A DNA stretch of 43,955 nt from Bacillota bacterium (lineage in GTDB: Bacteria; Bacillota; Dehalobacteriia; UBA4068; UBA4997). Below are positions 16,881-25,654 of this stretch, one piece after another. Both the position numbers and the translations under genes were made by a program. The stretch covers positions 1 through 43,955 of the forward strand of contig JAETTP010000016.1 in the NCBI GenBank assembly GCA_021769035.1, given 5' to 3'. Each line of letters opens with the position of its first letter. Positions within the stretch are counted from its first letter, which is position 1. Under the pieces are notes generated by a model. That model was given only the letters and a program-made list of their open reading frames with translations. It had not been told where the DNA came from and did not search any database.

Positions 16881-17672
16881 CTATTTATTGAGTTTTTTCC
16901 ACATCTCGTAGTTCTCGCTGTACCAGGCAAATTCAGACTCAATCTCCGCCTGGATATTCGCCGCCGTCGGCTCTGCAGCCCCATAAGCAAACGGAGCTAC
17001 CCGCAAAGGATAAAATTTATCCGCCGGCCATTCCGGCTCCCGATAATTAAACACAAAATCCACCCCGATGGGATAGTCGTAACCTGCCGGCAGCTGCGCC
17101 AATGTGTCGGACGCAGAAGCCGCAATCAACTCGCAGGCCTCCGGCAGCTTATCCCAGTCCGTCAGCTCAATATTCACACGAATCTCGGAATAATATCCAG
17201 TCGTTTCCCGGCAAGGATAACTTCTATAAGTCAGCTCATAAGCTAACCCGGCTTGGGCAGCCTGCTCCTCAAAGGCGGCGAGCATAATTTGCACATCATA
17301 AGTATCCAGCAGGCCGTTTGAAGCGCCAAAAAGGCCGCCGCTTTCCCCAGCGACGATGTTGAAAGCCCAAAATTGCTGCTCCGTTGCGTCGGCCGGGGCC
17401 AACTCAAACACTTTAACCCGCCAAACGTCATCAGCTCGTTCCACCTCCTTTAGGCTGCGGGTGGAAAGCAAAACAAACTCTTGACCGTATCGCTGTTCCA
17501 AATTAGCCAAAAGCTCCCGGTTTGACATAAAACGCGCGTCCCAGCCCAGATACAGTAGCATAATCAAGGAAAGGCCCACAACCAGACAAACCGTAAAAAG
17601 CACCTGCCGGCTCCAGATCAGGCCGATTTGTTTAAGCAGCTTTAGCATTGCCAAACCAATTTTTTTAAGCAT
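16881..17672 (-). CDS. Membrane-anchored hypothetical protein
   Basis: The 263-residue product is not recognised. An N-terminal basic stretch is followed by one hydrophobic helix (about residues 23-42, VLFTVCLVVGLSLIMLLYLG); the remaining ~220 residues are acidic and tryptophan/tyrosine-rich with no catalytic motif, so it is probably a single-pass protein with an outside domain. AAAGGAG is well placed before the ATG at 17672. The gene stands alone behind an unusual array of 111-bp repeats that carry promoter-like sequences, which makes its regulation more interesting than its sequence. Confidence 0.7.
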   Translation of the reverse strand: MLKKIGLAMLKLLKQIGLIWSRQVLFTVCLVVGLSLIMLLYLGWDARFMSNRELLANLEQRYGQEFVLLSTRSLKEVERADDVWRVKVFELAPADATEQQFWAFNIVAGESGGLFGASNGLLDTYDVQIMLAAFEEQAAQAGLAYELTYRSYPCRETTGYYSEIRVNIELTDWDKLPEACELIAASASDTLAQLPAGYDYPIGVDFVFNYREPEWPADKFYPLRVAPFAYGAAEPTAANIQAEIESEFAWYSENYEMWKKLNK

Positions 17673-17699
17673 TTAGGCCTCTCCTTTCAACATTCACAA

Positions 17700-17933
17700 T
17701 TATACCATAGAAACAATCTTATTTTACCTTATCACGACAAATTGCACTATGGTATTTGTTCGACTACAGTTCAATCTGCGCTTTCAGCTTGATTTCACTG
17801 AGTACTCACATTATACCATAGAAACAACCTTATTTTACCTTATCACAACAGATTGCACTATGGTATTTGTTCGCAATGGGCTCTGCCGGCGCCCTTTGGG
17901 CTTGGCACTCGCCTTTGCTCACATTATACCATA
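17700..17933 (-). repeat. Tandem 111-bp repeat array with promoter-like cores
   Basis: A 63-base unit occurs at 17700-17762 and 17811-17873, differing at three positions. A third, truncated copy (about ten bases, TTATACCATA) begins at 17924. The period is 111 then 113 bases; the spacers are weakly alike (CTTT..GCTTG and a shared CTCACA end). Within each full copy ATACCATAG and CTATGGTAT form a perfect nine-base inverted repeat 36 bases apart. Read on the - strand, each copy ends in TATGGTATAAT, an extended -10 box facing the gene at 16881-17672. Confidence 0.85.
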
Positions 17934-17942
17934 TAAAATAGG

Positions 17943-17976
17943 AAAAAGCAAAACTGCCCGCCAAATTGGCAGGCAG
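17943..17976 (-). terminator. alaA terminator
   Basis: On the - strand a ten-pair stem (CTGCCTGCCA with TGGCGGGCAG, one G-T pair, loop of three) is followed by a T-rich tail (TTTTGCTTTTT). It lies just beyond the alaA stop codon and closes the liv-alaA unit. Confidence 0.88.
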
Positions 17977-17989
17977 CTTACGATAAAAA

Positions 17990-19243
17990 TTATTTCTGAG
18001 GCGCAGGCAATGGCTCGGAAAATGTGATTTTCTGCTGATAACCATGCAGGAAAACCTCCAGTCGGTCCATCACCTTAGCCAGCATTTCAATCCGCGGCAA
18101 ATAAACCACCCGGAAATGATCCGGCGCAATCCAGTTAAAGCCGGTTCCCTGCACCACCAGCACCTTTTGCTGCTGCAACAGGTCAAGCGCAAACTGAGCG
18201 TCGCTGGTGATATTAAATTTGGCCGTGTCCAAGCGCGGGAAAATATAAAAGGCTCCCTGCGGTTTAGCCACATTAATGCCGTCAATGCTGTTCAGCCGTT
18301 CGTAAACAAATTGCCGCTGCTCGTAAATGCGCCCGCCCGGCTGCATAAGCTCTACCAAGCTTTGATAGCCGCCCAATGCGGTTTGGATAATCGCCTGCGC
18401 CGGCACATTGGCGCACAGGCGCATGGAGGACAGCATTTCCACCCCTTCGATATAATCGCGCGCCACCTTTTTGTTGCCGGAAAAAATCAGCCAGCCGGCC
18501 CGATAACCGGCAATCCGGTGAGATTTGGAAAGACCGTTCAGCGTCACCACAAAAACGTCCGGGGCCAAAGCCGCCAAGGATTCATGCTGCACATCGTCCA
18601 TCAGCAGCTGCTCGTAAATCTCATCACAGAAAATCATCAGCTCGTTTTCTCGGGCCACTTGAATAATATCCAGCAAAACCTCACGCGGATAAACCGCTCC
18701 AGTCGGGTTGTTGGGGTTGATAACCACAATGGCTTTGGTGCGGTTGCTGACCTTGTTGCGCATATCCTCAATATCCGGGTACCAGTTGGCCTGCTCGTCG
18801 CAGATATAATGCACCGGCCGGCCACCGGAAAAGTTGACGGCCGCCGTCCACAGCGGATAATCCGGGGCTGGCACCAGCACCTCGTCGCCGTTATCCAAAA
18901 GGGCCTGCATAGAAAGCATAATAAGCTCACTCACGCCGTTGCCAGTGTAAATATCATCTAAAGAAATATTTTTCAGCCCCCGCAGCTGATAATGCTGCAT
19001 AATAGCCTTGCGGGCCGAAAACAAGCCTTTGGAATCTGAATATCCCTGACAATCGGGCGCTTTCAAAATCACGTCCTGAATAATTTCGTCAGGCGCAAAA
19101 AGGTCAAAAGCCGCCGGGTTGCCGATATTCAGCTTCAAAATGGTTTCGCCCCTGGCCGACATCTTATCAGCCAAATCAACAATCGGGCCGCGCACTTCGT
19201 AACGCACATCAGTTAATTTGTTGGATTTATTAAATTTACGCAT
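17990..19243 (-). CDS. alaA: Alanine-synthesising aminotransferase AlaA
   Basis: A PLP-dependent class I aminotransferase of 417 residues very close to E. coli AlaA (YfbQ), which makes alanine from pyruvate and glutamate. Shared blocks include KLNIGNPA, QGYSDSKGL-type, YTGNGVSELI, VPAPDYPLWTAAV, NPNNPTGAVY and the PLP-lysine segment LNGLSKSHR (K240). AGGAGG precedes the ATG. It is the last gene of the putative liv unit, 21 bases after the radical-SAM gene, and is followed by a terminator. The pairing with an amino-acid importer suggests handling of imported amino nitrogen, an inference from position only. Confidence 0.9.
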   Translation of the reverse strand: MRKFNKSNKLTDVRYEVRGPIVDLADKMSARGETILKLNIGNPAAFDLFAPDEIIQDVILKAPDCQGYSDSKGLFSARKAIMQHYQLRGLKNISLDDIYTGNGVSELIMLSMQALLDNGDEVLVPAPDYPLWTAAVNFSGGRPVHYICDEQANWYPDIEDMRNKVSNRTKAIVVINPNNPTGAVYPREVLLDIIQVARENELMIFCDEIYEQLLMDDVQHESLAALAPDVFVVTLNGLSKSHRIAGYRAGWLIFSGNKKVARDYIEGVEMLSSMRLCANVPAQAIIQTALGGYQSLVELMQPGGRIYEQRQFVYERLNSIDGINVAKPQGAFYIFPRLDTAKFNITSDAQFALDLLQQQKVLVVQGTGFNWIAPDHFRVVYLPRIEMLAKVMDRLEVFLHGYQQKITFSEPLPAPQK

Positions 19244-19264
19244 TGTGTTATCTCCTCCTAAAAG

Positions 19265-20161
19265 CTAAACAACCCCAGTTAAATCAAAAACCGGAATGGC
19301 GTCGCAGCCGGCGGCCTCCGGCTCCTGCAAGTAGCCGTCCTCCCAGCCAGTCGCCAGCAGATAATCCTCCGCTTGGGCATACTCAGCTGCCGTTAGGGTT
19401 CGCTGCAACTCTGGAAATTTAGACAAATCACCACAGGGAGTATACTGCCCCATTAAGCTGAACAAAACCTGACCAGGCTGAAAATTTTGCGTCAGCCAAT
19501 CTATCACCCGATAGGTGTTTGGCAAATTTTCCGGCAACACCAGATGTCTAATCAGTAGGCCGCTTTGCAGCAAACCGTCGTTGGCCAATCGGTAAGGGCC
19601 CGTTTGGCGAAACATCTCCTTAATCGCCAGGGCAGCCGCCTGCGGATAATCAGCCGCCCGACTGTAAAACCGCGCCGGCTCCGCCAAAGCATATTTGTAA
19701 TCCGGCAGGTAAATCTGGATTTTGCCCTCAAGCAGGCGCAGCGCGGGCAAGCTTTCGTAGCCGCTGCAATTATAAACCACCGGCACCGGCAAAGGCTGGG
19801 CTAAGGCTTCTGCAATCGCCGGCGCAAAATGAGTGGGATTAACCAAATTGATGTTATGCACGCCGATAGCCACCAGCTCCATAAAAATTTCCCGCAGACG
19901 CGGCACCGTAACCTCCCGACCGTGATAGCGTTGGCTGATTTCCTCATTTTGGCAGTAAACGCAGCTCAGGGAGCAACCGCTGAAAAATACCGTCCCACTG
20001 CCGCGGCTGCCGCTGATGCAAGGTTCTTCGCCAAAATGGGCGGCTGCTCTGGCCAAAACCGGCAGCCGCCCCATTTTGCAACACCCATTGCCCTGCCCCG
20101 GCGGCACGCTCAGCGGGCGCGGCACGCCACATGCACGTGGGCAAACAAAACACTGTTCCAT
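19265..20161 (-). CDS. Radical SAM protein, PflX-like
   Basis: A radical S-adenosylmethionine protein of 298 residues. The [4Fe-4S] motif is CSLSCVYC (C63, C67, C70), preceded by a cysteine-rich N-terminus (C4, C7, C11, C27, C28) that may hold another metal site. The layout resembles the PflX/COG1313 group related to pyruvate-formate-lyase activases; no glycyl-radical enzyme is encoded nearby, so the target is unknown. The start is five bases after the upstream gene, with only a weak AAGG ribosome site. Confidence 0.8.
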   Translation of the reverse strand: MEQCFVCPRACGVPRPLSVPPGQGNGCCKMGRLPVLARAAAHFGEEPCISGSRGSGTVFFSGCSLSCVYCQNEEISQRYHGREVTVPRLREIFMELVAIGVHNINLVNPTHFAPAIAEALAQPLPVPVVYNCSGYESLPALRLLEGKIQIYLPDYKYALAEPARFYSRAADYPQAAALAIKEMFRQTGPYRLANDGLLQSGLLIRHLVLPENLPNTYRVIDWLTQNFQPGQVLFSLMGQYTPCGDLSKFPELQRTLTAAEYAQAEDYLLATGWEDGYLQEPEAAGCDAIPVFDLTGVV

Positions 20162-20166
20162 AAGCC

Positions 20167-20793
20167 TTATTGATTCATTTGCATATTTTGCAAATATTCC
20201 ATAATCATATCCACCGCTTTTTCATTTTTGATGTGAGCAGTGTTAATTGTCAAATCATAGTTGGTGGCCTCAGCCCAGTTGCGCCCACCCGTATAATACT
20301 TGAAATAAGCGCGGCGGTTGGTATCCGTCTGCCGCACCAAACGGCGCGCCTCCTCCGGCCCCAAGCCATAGCGGTTTTGCACGTTCTCCACGCAAACATC
20401 AAACGGCGCGTGGATAAAAACCCGCAGCAAATAAGGCAGACCAGACAGAACATAGCCGGCGCAGCGGCCGATAATCACGCAGTTTTCCTTTTCCGCCAGG
20501 TTGCGGATTACCTTAGCTTGCAGTTTGAAAAGATTATCATCTGAAACAAACTTTTTGTCATCCGGTGACAAAATCGCATTTAAATCTGCCGGCGAAAATT
20601 TGTGAAACAACTTTTGACGCACAGTTTCATCATATTGAACAAACAGGCGTTCGTCAATACCGCTGTATTCCGAGCTTAGGCGGCTTAAATCGCGGTCATA
20701 GTACTCCACGCCCAAACGTTCGGCCAGCATACCCCCAATAGTTTTGCCCCAGCTGCCAAACCCACGGTTAATAGTTACGCAAAATCTCTGCAT
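20167..20793 (-). CDS. Cytidylate kinase-like family protein
   Basis: A 208-residue protein of the cytidylate-kinase-like family found widely in anaerobic Firmicutes, distinct from the essential Cmk. It opens with ITINRGFGSWGKTIG-like P-loop sequence (here INRGFGSWGKTIGG), then YYDRDL and NCVIIGRCAGYVL, and an arginine-rich lid with DTNRRAYFKYYTG. The kinase substrate is not established for this family. GGGGAG lies before the ATG at 20793; a longer frame starts at 20835 inside the ribosome-site region of the gene before. It sits between livF and the radical-SAM gene. Confidence 0.78.
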   Translation of the reverse strand: MQRFCVTINRGFGSWGKTIGGMLAERLGVEYYDRDLSRLSSEYSGIDERLFVQYDETVRQKLFHKFSPADLNAILSPDDKKFVSDDNLFKLQAKVIRNLAEKENCVIIGRCAGYVLSGLPYLLRVFIHAPFDVCVENVQNRYGLGPEEARRLVRQTDTNRRAYFKYYTGGRNWAEATNYDLTINTAHIKNEKAVDMIMEYLQNMQMNQ

Positions 20794-20827
20794 GCTTATC
20801 ACTCCCCTATTTTTGTTAAAATAAATT

Positions 20828-21538
20828 TTATTCACCCAAATAGGCTCGTTTCACCGAGTCATCATTCATCAAGCTTTGCGCCTCGCCGGACAGGATAATC
20901 TTGCCGGTTTCCAGCACATAAGCACGATTAGCAATCGAAAGCACCTTTTTAGCGTTCTGCTCCACAATCAAAACCGTGGTTCCCGCCTTATTAATTTCCT
21001 GAATAATGTCAAAAATCTCCGAAACAAACAATGGCGACAAGCCCATTGAAGGTTCGTCCATCAGGATAATGCGCGGCTTGCTCATCAAAGCCCGGCCAAT
21101 AGCCAGCATTTGCTGCTCGCCGCCGGAAAGCGTGCCGGCAATCTGTTTTTTGCGCTCCTCCAAACGGGGAAAACGCTGATAAACCATTTTCAGGGTTTCC
21201 GCAATCTCGGATTTATCGCGCCGCGTAAAAGCGCCCAGCTGCAAGTTTTCATAAACGGAAAGCTCCTGAAAAATCCGCCGGCCCTCCGGCACATGCGCCA
21301 TACCCATACTTACAATTTTATGAGAGGGCGTTTTCAATAAGTCCTTGTCCTCAAATTGAATATGTCCGGCTTTAGCCGGCACCAGCCCGGTGACGGTGTG
21401 CAAGATTGTGGTTTTGCCCGCGCCGTTTGCGCCAATGAGCGCCACAATTTCCCCCTCGTTCACCTCAAAGGATATGCCTTTAATCGCCTGAATAACGCCA
21501 TAGAAAACCTGCAAGTTTTCCACCTGCAACATTGCCAT
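20828..21538 (-). CDS. livF: Branched-chain amino-acid ABC transporter ATPase LivF
   Basis: One of two ATPases driving the Liv importer. The 236 residues have a Walker A GANGAGKTT, the signature LSGGEQQ, Walker B IILMDEPS and the H-loop region (IVEQNA, where the LivF type has glutamine). The block HVPEGRRIF is typical of LivF. GGAGG is eight bases upstream of the ATG, and livG ends 12 bases before it. Confidence 0.93.
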   Translation of the reverse strand: MAMLQVENLQVFYGVIQAIKGISFEVNEGEIVALIGANGAGKTTILHTVTGLVPAKAGHIQFEDKDLLKTPSHKIVSMGMAHVPEGRRIFQELSVYENLQLGAFTRRDKSEIAETLKMVYQRFPRLEERKKQIAGTLSGGEQQMLAIGRALMSKPRIILMDEPSMGLSPLFVSEIFDIIQEINKAGTTVLIVEQNAKKVLSIANRAYVLETGKIILSGEAQSLMNDDSVKRAYLGE

Positions 21539-21550
21539 ATAATAAGCCTC

Positions 21551-22309
21551 CTATTCCCCAAGATAAGCCACAATCACTTTCGGGTCGTTCAAAACCTCGG
21601 CGGGCTTGCCCTGTGCCAGCATTTGGCCAAAATTGAGCACCGTCAGTTCCTCACAAATGCCGGAAACTAGCTTCATATCATGTTCAATCAGCAAAATTGT
21701 CATATCAAATTCGTCCCGCACAAAACGAATGGTTTCCATCAACTCCGCAGTTTCGTTCGGGTTCATACCGGCGGCCGGCTCGTCCAGCAGCAAAAGCTTG
21801 GGGTTGGTAGCCAGGGCGCGGGCAATTTCCAGCTTGCGCTGCTTGCCATAAGGCAGATTGGAGGCCAAAAAGTCCTTTTCCGCATATAAATCAAAAACCT
21901 CCAAAAGCTCCTTGGCCCGCTCGTTCATCTTTTGCTCATCTCTAAAATAAGAGGGCAAGCGCAAAATGCCGGAAGCCACATTATATTTTACATGCCGGTT
22001 TAAGCCTACCTTAACATTATCCAGCACCGACATTTTGTTAAACAAACGGATATTCTGAAAGGTTCTGGCAATTCCCTTGTGCGAAATTTCCAAGGTGCTG
22101 TGGCCGGTCAAATTCTCGCCGTCAAGGCTAAAGGTGCCCTCGGTTGGCTGATAAACTCCCGTCAACAGATTAAAAACAGTGGTTTTGCCAGCGCCGTTGG
22201 GGCCAATCAAACCGTACAGACAGCCCTTTTCAATGCTGACATTAAAGCCGTCCACAGCCCAGAGGCCGCCAAAATGAATACCCATATTCTTCACTTCAAG
22301 CAAAGCCAT
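21551..22309 (-). CDS. livG: Branched-chain amino-acid ABC transporter ATPase LivG
   Basis: The second ATPase of the importer, 252 residues. Walker A is GPNGAGKTT; the text GIARTFQNIRLF is the LivG-type Q-loop; Walker B is LLLLDEPAAGMNP; the switch histidine is in LIEHDM. The signature helix reads LPYGKQRKLE in place of LSGGQ, which is usual for LivG. It follows livM by two bases. Confidence 0.93.
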   Translation of the reverse strand: MALLEVKNMGIHFGGLWAVDGFNVSIEKGCLYGLIGPNGAGKTTVFNLLTGVYQPTEGTFSLDGENLTGHSTLEISHKGIARTFQNIRLFNKMSVLDNVKVGLNRHVKYNVASGILRLPSYFRDEQKMNERAKELLEVFDLYAEKDFLASNLPYGKQRKLEIARALATNPKLLLLDEPAAGMNPNETAELMETIRFVRDEFDMTILLIEHDMKLVSGICEELTVLNFGQMLAQGKPAEVLNDPKVIVAYLGE

Positions 22310-22311
22310 TT

Positions 22312-23286
22312 TTATTCGCCCTCCTTTGCCAGGTCAGCGCCCTGCTTTTTAGCCTTTTTGCTGAAAATCTGCTGCTTAAAATTGTTAAATTTGGCATTGT
22401 TGTTTAACAGCATCATTACAATCAGCACCACGGCGTAAATAAGCATGCGGTAATCCTGCAACCCACGCAAAACCTCTGGTAGCACGGTTATCAGCAGCGC
22501 AGCAATAATCGAGCCGGGAATATTGCCCATACCGCCCATAACCACCATAACCAGAATTTCAATGGACTTGTTAAAGTCAAAGGTGCTGGGTTTCAAAATG
22601 CCCAAATTATGCCCGTAAAGCACGCCGGCAATGCCCGCGAAAAAGGCAGCTATAACAAAAGCCAATAGCTTGTAATAAACCACCGGAATACCCATAGATT
22701 CCGCGGCAATCTTGTTATCACGAATGGCGCAAATGGCCCGGCCATGGCGGGAATTTACCAGGTTGGTGATAACCAACACCGTAACCACCAGCATTACGTA
22801 AACAATCGTATAATTGGAATATTTAGGAATACCATTCAAACCGCCGGAGCCACCCACAATGCTTAAATTGTTCAATATTGAGCGAATAATTTCACCAAAA
22901 GCTAGGGTTACAATGGCCAGATAGTCGCCCCGCAGACGCAAGGCCGGAATACCAATAATCACACCAAAAATCGCAGCCACCAAACCGCCCACCAGCATAG
23001 CCAGAGGCAGCTCCACCGCCATCGGCAAATCGGCATAAATAGTTAGCATACAGCCGGCATAAGCGCCCACCGACATAAAACCGGCGTGGCCCAGAGAAAG
23101 CTCACCCAAAAAACCGACAATTAAATTCAGCGATACGGCCAAAATGATATTAATCCCGATTGGCACCAACAAGGCTTTGGTTTGCCGGTTAAACACGCCC
23201 TGGGCATCCAGCATAAAAAGCAGCGCGTAAACGGCAACAATCACCGCTAAAAGCAAAATATTTTTCTTAGTTAATAATTGTTTCAT
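22312..23286 (-). CDS. livM: Branched-chain amino-acid ABC permease LivM
   Basis: An inner-membrane permease of 324 residues with about nine hydrophobic helices. The LivM signatures LSLGHAGFMSVGAYAG and LRLRGDYLAIVTLAFGEIIR are present, along with a glycine-rich GMGNIPGSIIAA block near the end. The charged tail after the last helix (KKAKKQGADL) is probably cytoplasmic. It starts 23 bases after livH. Confidence 0.92.
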   Translation of the reverse strand: MKQLLTKKNILLLAVIVAVYALLFMLDAQGVFNRQTKALLVPIGINIILAVSLNLIVGFLGELSLGHAGFMSVGAYAGCMLTIYADLPMAVELPLAMLVGGLVAAIFGVIIGIPALRLRGDYLAIVTLAFGEIIRSILNNLSIVGGSGGLNGIPKYSNYTIVYVMLVVTVLVITNLVNSRHGRAICAIRDNKIAAESMGIPVVYYKLLAFVIAAFFAGIAGVLYGHNLGILKPSTFDFNKSIEILVMVVMGGMGNIPGSIIAALLITVLPEVLRGLQDYRMLIYAVVLIVMMLLNNNAKFNNFKQQIFSKKAKKQGADLAKEGE

Positions 23287-23309
23287 CTTATCATAACGCC
23301 CCTTGCCGC

Positions 23310-24185
23310 TTATACCTTTTCAATTACCTTTTTGCCAAGCAAGCCGGTAGGCTTAACCAACAGCACCACAATCAACACGCCAAAAACAATCGCGTCAGCC
23401 AGTTGGGTGGAAATATATGCTTTGGAAAGGCTTTCAATAATCCCCAGCAGAATACCGCCCAGCATAGCGCCGGGCACGCTGCCGATACCGCCCAAAACAG
23501 CCGCCACAAAGGCCTTAATACCCGGCAGAGAGCCGGTATAAGGGCCCACAAAACCGTAAGAAGCGATATACAGCACGCCAGCCACGGCAGCCAGAGCAGA
23601 ACCAATCAAAAAGGTGACGGCAATGGTTTTGTTCACATTAACGCCCATCAGCTGGGCCGCGCCTTTGTCCTCGGAAACCGCCAGCATTGCTTTGCCAGTC
23701 AATGTTTTGTTAATAAACCAAGTCAGGCACACCATCAAAACAATAGTAATTGCCAAAGTAAAGACTGCATTACCGCTGATGGTGAAATCACCCACCGCCA
23801 TATTTGGCACCTTGATAGCGGATTCCACATTACGCTGGGTGGAACCAAAAATTAGTAAGGCCGAGCTTTGCAAAAAGTAGCTGACGCCGATAGCCGTAAT
23901 CAGAACAGCCAGAGGAGAAGCCTGGCGCAGCGGTTTGTAGGCAATGCGCTCAATAGCCACGCCAAGCACCGCACAGACAACCATACTGGTGATGATTGAT
24001 AAAAACGGCGGGAAATGCAGGGTGGACATCGCAATGGAAAGCGTGTAGGCGCCCACCATAATTACATCACCGTGCGCAAAGTTAAGCATTTTGCAGATAC
24101 CGTAAACCATCGTGTAGCCCAGAGCAATTAGCGCGTAAATACTGCCCAGGCTAAGGCCGTTTACAAGTTGTGCTAAAAATTCCAA
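23310..24185 (-). CDS. livH: Branched-chain amino-acid ABC permease LivH
   Basis: The partner permease, about 291 residues. It has NGLSLGSIYALIALGYTMVYG and MLNFAHGDVIMVGAY, both hallmarks of LivH, and GGIGSVPGAMLGG near the C-terminus. The frame extends to 24236 but GAGGTGA lies six bases before a TTG at 24185, which gives an N-terminus (LEFLAQLVNGLSLG) like known LivH proteins. The longer version would cover the ribosome site. Confidence 0.9.
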   Translation of the reverse strand: MEFLAQLVNGLSLGSIYALIALGYTMVYGICKMLNFAHGDVIMVGAYTLSIAMSTLHFPPFLSIITSMVVCAVLGVAIERIAYKPLRQASPLAVLITAIGVSYFLQSSALLIFGSTQRNVESAIKVPNMAVGDFTISGNAVFTLAITIVLMVCLTWFINKTLTGKAMLAVSEDKGAAQLMGVNVNKTIAVTFLIGSALAAVAGVLYIASYGFVGPYTGSLPGIKAFVAAVLGGIGSVPGAMLGGILLGIIESLSKAYISTQLADAIVFGVLIVVLLVKPTGLLGKKVIEKV

Positions 24186-24330
24186 GTATATCACCTCATT
24201 AAAAACAATAAAAAAACTACATTCTATGCAGAGCATAGACTATTTTATGATTATAGCACAAAACACTACCTAAAAACAATTATTTTTTTTAGATTAGGCG
24301 AAAAAATACATAATTTTTTTTTAGCAGATT

Positions 24331-24370
24331 AATAGAAAATCTGCCGCCAGCCCTCAGCCAACGGCAGATT
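24331..24370 (-). terminator. Hairpin between livK and livH
   Basis: On the - strand AATCTGCCG pairs with CGGCAGATT (positions 24362-24370 and 24338-24346), followed by TTTTCTATT. It sits just after the livK stop codon. A leaky terminator here would give more binding protein than permease, a common design in ABC operons. Confidence 0.65.
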
Positions 24371-24389
24371 CACGGTTTACATTAACTGA

Positions 24390-25550
24390 TTACTGAGCCG
24401 GAACAATATCGCCGTCCTGAACAATCGCAATAATGGCGCTCTTGGTTGCGTCGCCATTTTCATCCCAAGACATATGACCGGTTACGCCGTCGATCTCAAT
24501 CTCATGCATAGCAGCTACCAAAGCAGCGTTATCAGTGCTGCCGGCTTTTTCCAAAGCGGCGGCAATGGCGTAAACTGCGTCGTAGCCGTCGGCGGCAAAC
24601 TGATCCGGAACAGCACCGTAAGCCTGCTGATAAGCAGCAACAAAGCCCTTGGTCTTTTCGTCGTCAGCATTGGCAAAGAAAGGAGTCAGGAAAGCAGCGC
24701 CGTTGATCAGGCTGGTGTCGCCATTCAACTGTTTGATAACGCCGTCCCAGCCGTCGCAGCCAAAGTAAGGCACGGTCAGGCCAACATCGCCGGCCTGGTT
24801 AGCTACATAAGCAACCTCCTGATAGTAGAAAGGCATAAACAAAGCCTGAGCGCCGGAATTCTTAATGCTGGTCAACTGAGTGTGGAAATCCACATCGCCA
24901 GAGGCAAAGGATTCGGCAGCAGCAACAGTGCCGCCCAACGCTTTGTAAGCAGTCTGGAAAGCGTCGTTAATGCCAGAGGAATAAGCGTCGGATACGTCAT
25001 ACAATACAGCGCAGTTGGTGATACCCTGATCCCAAATGTACTGAGCCATATGCTCGCCCTGCTGCGGGTCGGTGAAACAAATGCGGAAGCAGTTGTCATA
25101 CTGAGCAGCCTTAGCAGCCGAAGCGGAAGGAGTAACCTGCAACAAACCGTCTTTGGAGGTTTCCTCGGTTACAGCAATACAAGGAACACTGGTAACTGCG
25201 CCAACCAAAGCATTGATATTTTTGTCCATCAAAGTGTTGTAAGCACTAACAGCCTTTTCAGCGTCGTGCTGGTCATCTTCAGCCAGCAACTCAAAAGTGT
25301 AGCCGGCCACGCCGCCGTTGGCATTAATCTCAGCCACAGCCACCTCAGCGCCCTGCTTTGCAGAGTTACCGTAGCTGGCTGCCGCACCAGTCAGCGGCCC
25401 AATGCTGCCAATGATGAAAGTTTTGGTTTCATCGCCGTTGTTGTTGCTGCTCTGTTGAGGGTTGCTGTCGCCGCTGCAGCCGGCAAAAGCGAACATAGCC
25501 AAAACAGCAACCATACACAAAGCAAGTAACTTCAGATAGTTCTTCTTCAT
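24390..25550 (-). CDS. livK: Branched-chain amino-acid binding lipoprotein (LivK-like)
   Basis: The extracytoplasmic solute-binding protein of the Liv system, 386 residues. A lipoprotein signal ends in FAGC (C25), which would be lipidated; an asparagine/glutamine-rich linker follows, then the type I periplasmic-binding fold with IGSIGPLTGAAASYG, AEDDQHDAEKAVSAYNTL and VTSVPCIAVTEE. GGTGG is eight bases before the ATG at 25550; the GTG at 25562 lies inside that site. It heads the liv unit behind a strong promoter. Substrate may be leucine, isoleucine, valine or another amino acid. Confidence 0.9.
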   Translation of the reverse strand: MKKNYLKLLALCMVAVLAMFAFAGCSGDSNPQQSSNNNGDETKTFIIGSIGPLTGAAASYGNSAKQGAEVAVAEINANGGVAGYTFELLAEDDQHDAEKAVSAYNTLMDKNINALVGAVTSVPCIAVTEETSKDGLLQVTPSASAAKAAQYDNCFRICFTDPQQGEHMAQYIWDQGITNCAVLYDVSDAYSSGINDAFQTAYKALGGTVAAAESFASGDVDFHTQLTSIKNSGAQALFMPFYYQEVAYVANQAGDVGLTVPYFGCDGWDGVIKQLNGDTSLINGAAFLTPFFANADDEKTKGFVAAYQQAYGAVPDQFAADGYDAVYAIAAALEKAGSTDNAALVAAMHEIEIDGVTGHMSWDENGDATKSAIIAIVQDGDIVPAQ

Positions 25551-25654
25551 GTCTTTTTCCACCTTTTCTAAATTTTTTTACGCGAAGCCAAACAAGCAAA
25601 CAATTATTAAGCAAAACAACTGCCGCAATTTAACTTCACGTTTTATAATTAAAA

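Noticed and set aside
17700-17933. CRISPR-like repeat-spacer array
   Set aside because: Only two full 63-base units, with spacers that resemble each other, and no cas gene; better explained as tandem duplication.
18044-18961. 305-residue + strand frame opposite alaA
   Set aside because: Antisense shadow of a clear aminotransferase; histidine/glutamine-rich composition is typical of such shadows.
24474-25529. 351-residue + strand frame opposite livK
   Set aside because: It lies wholly inside a well-supported binding-protein gene on the other strand and shows no family motif.
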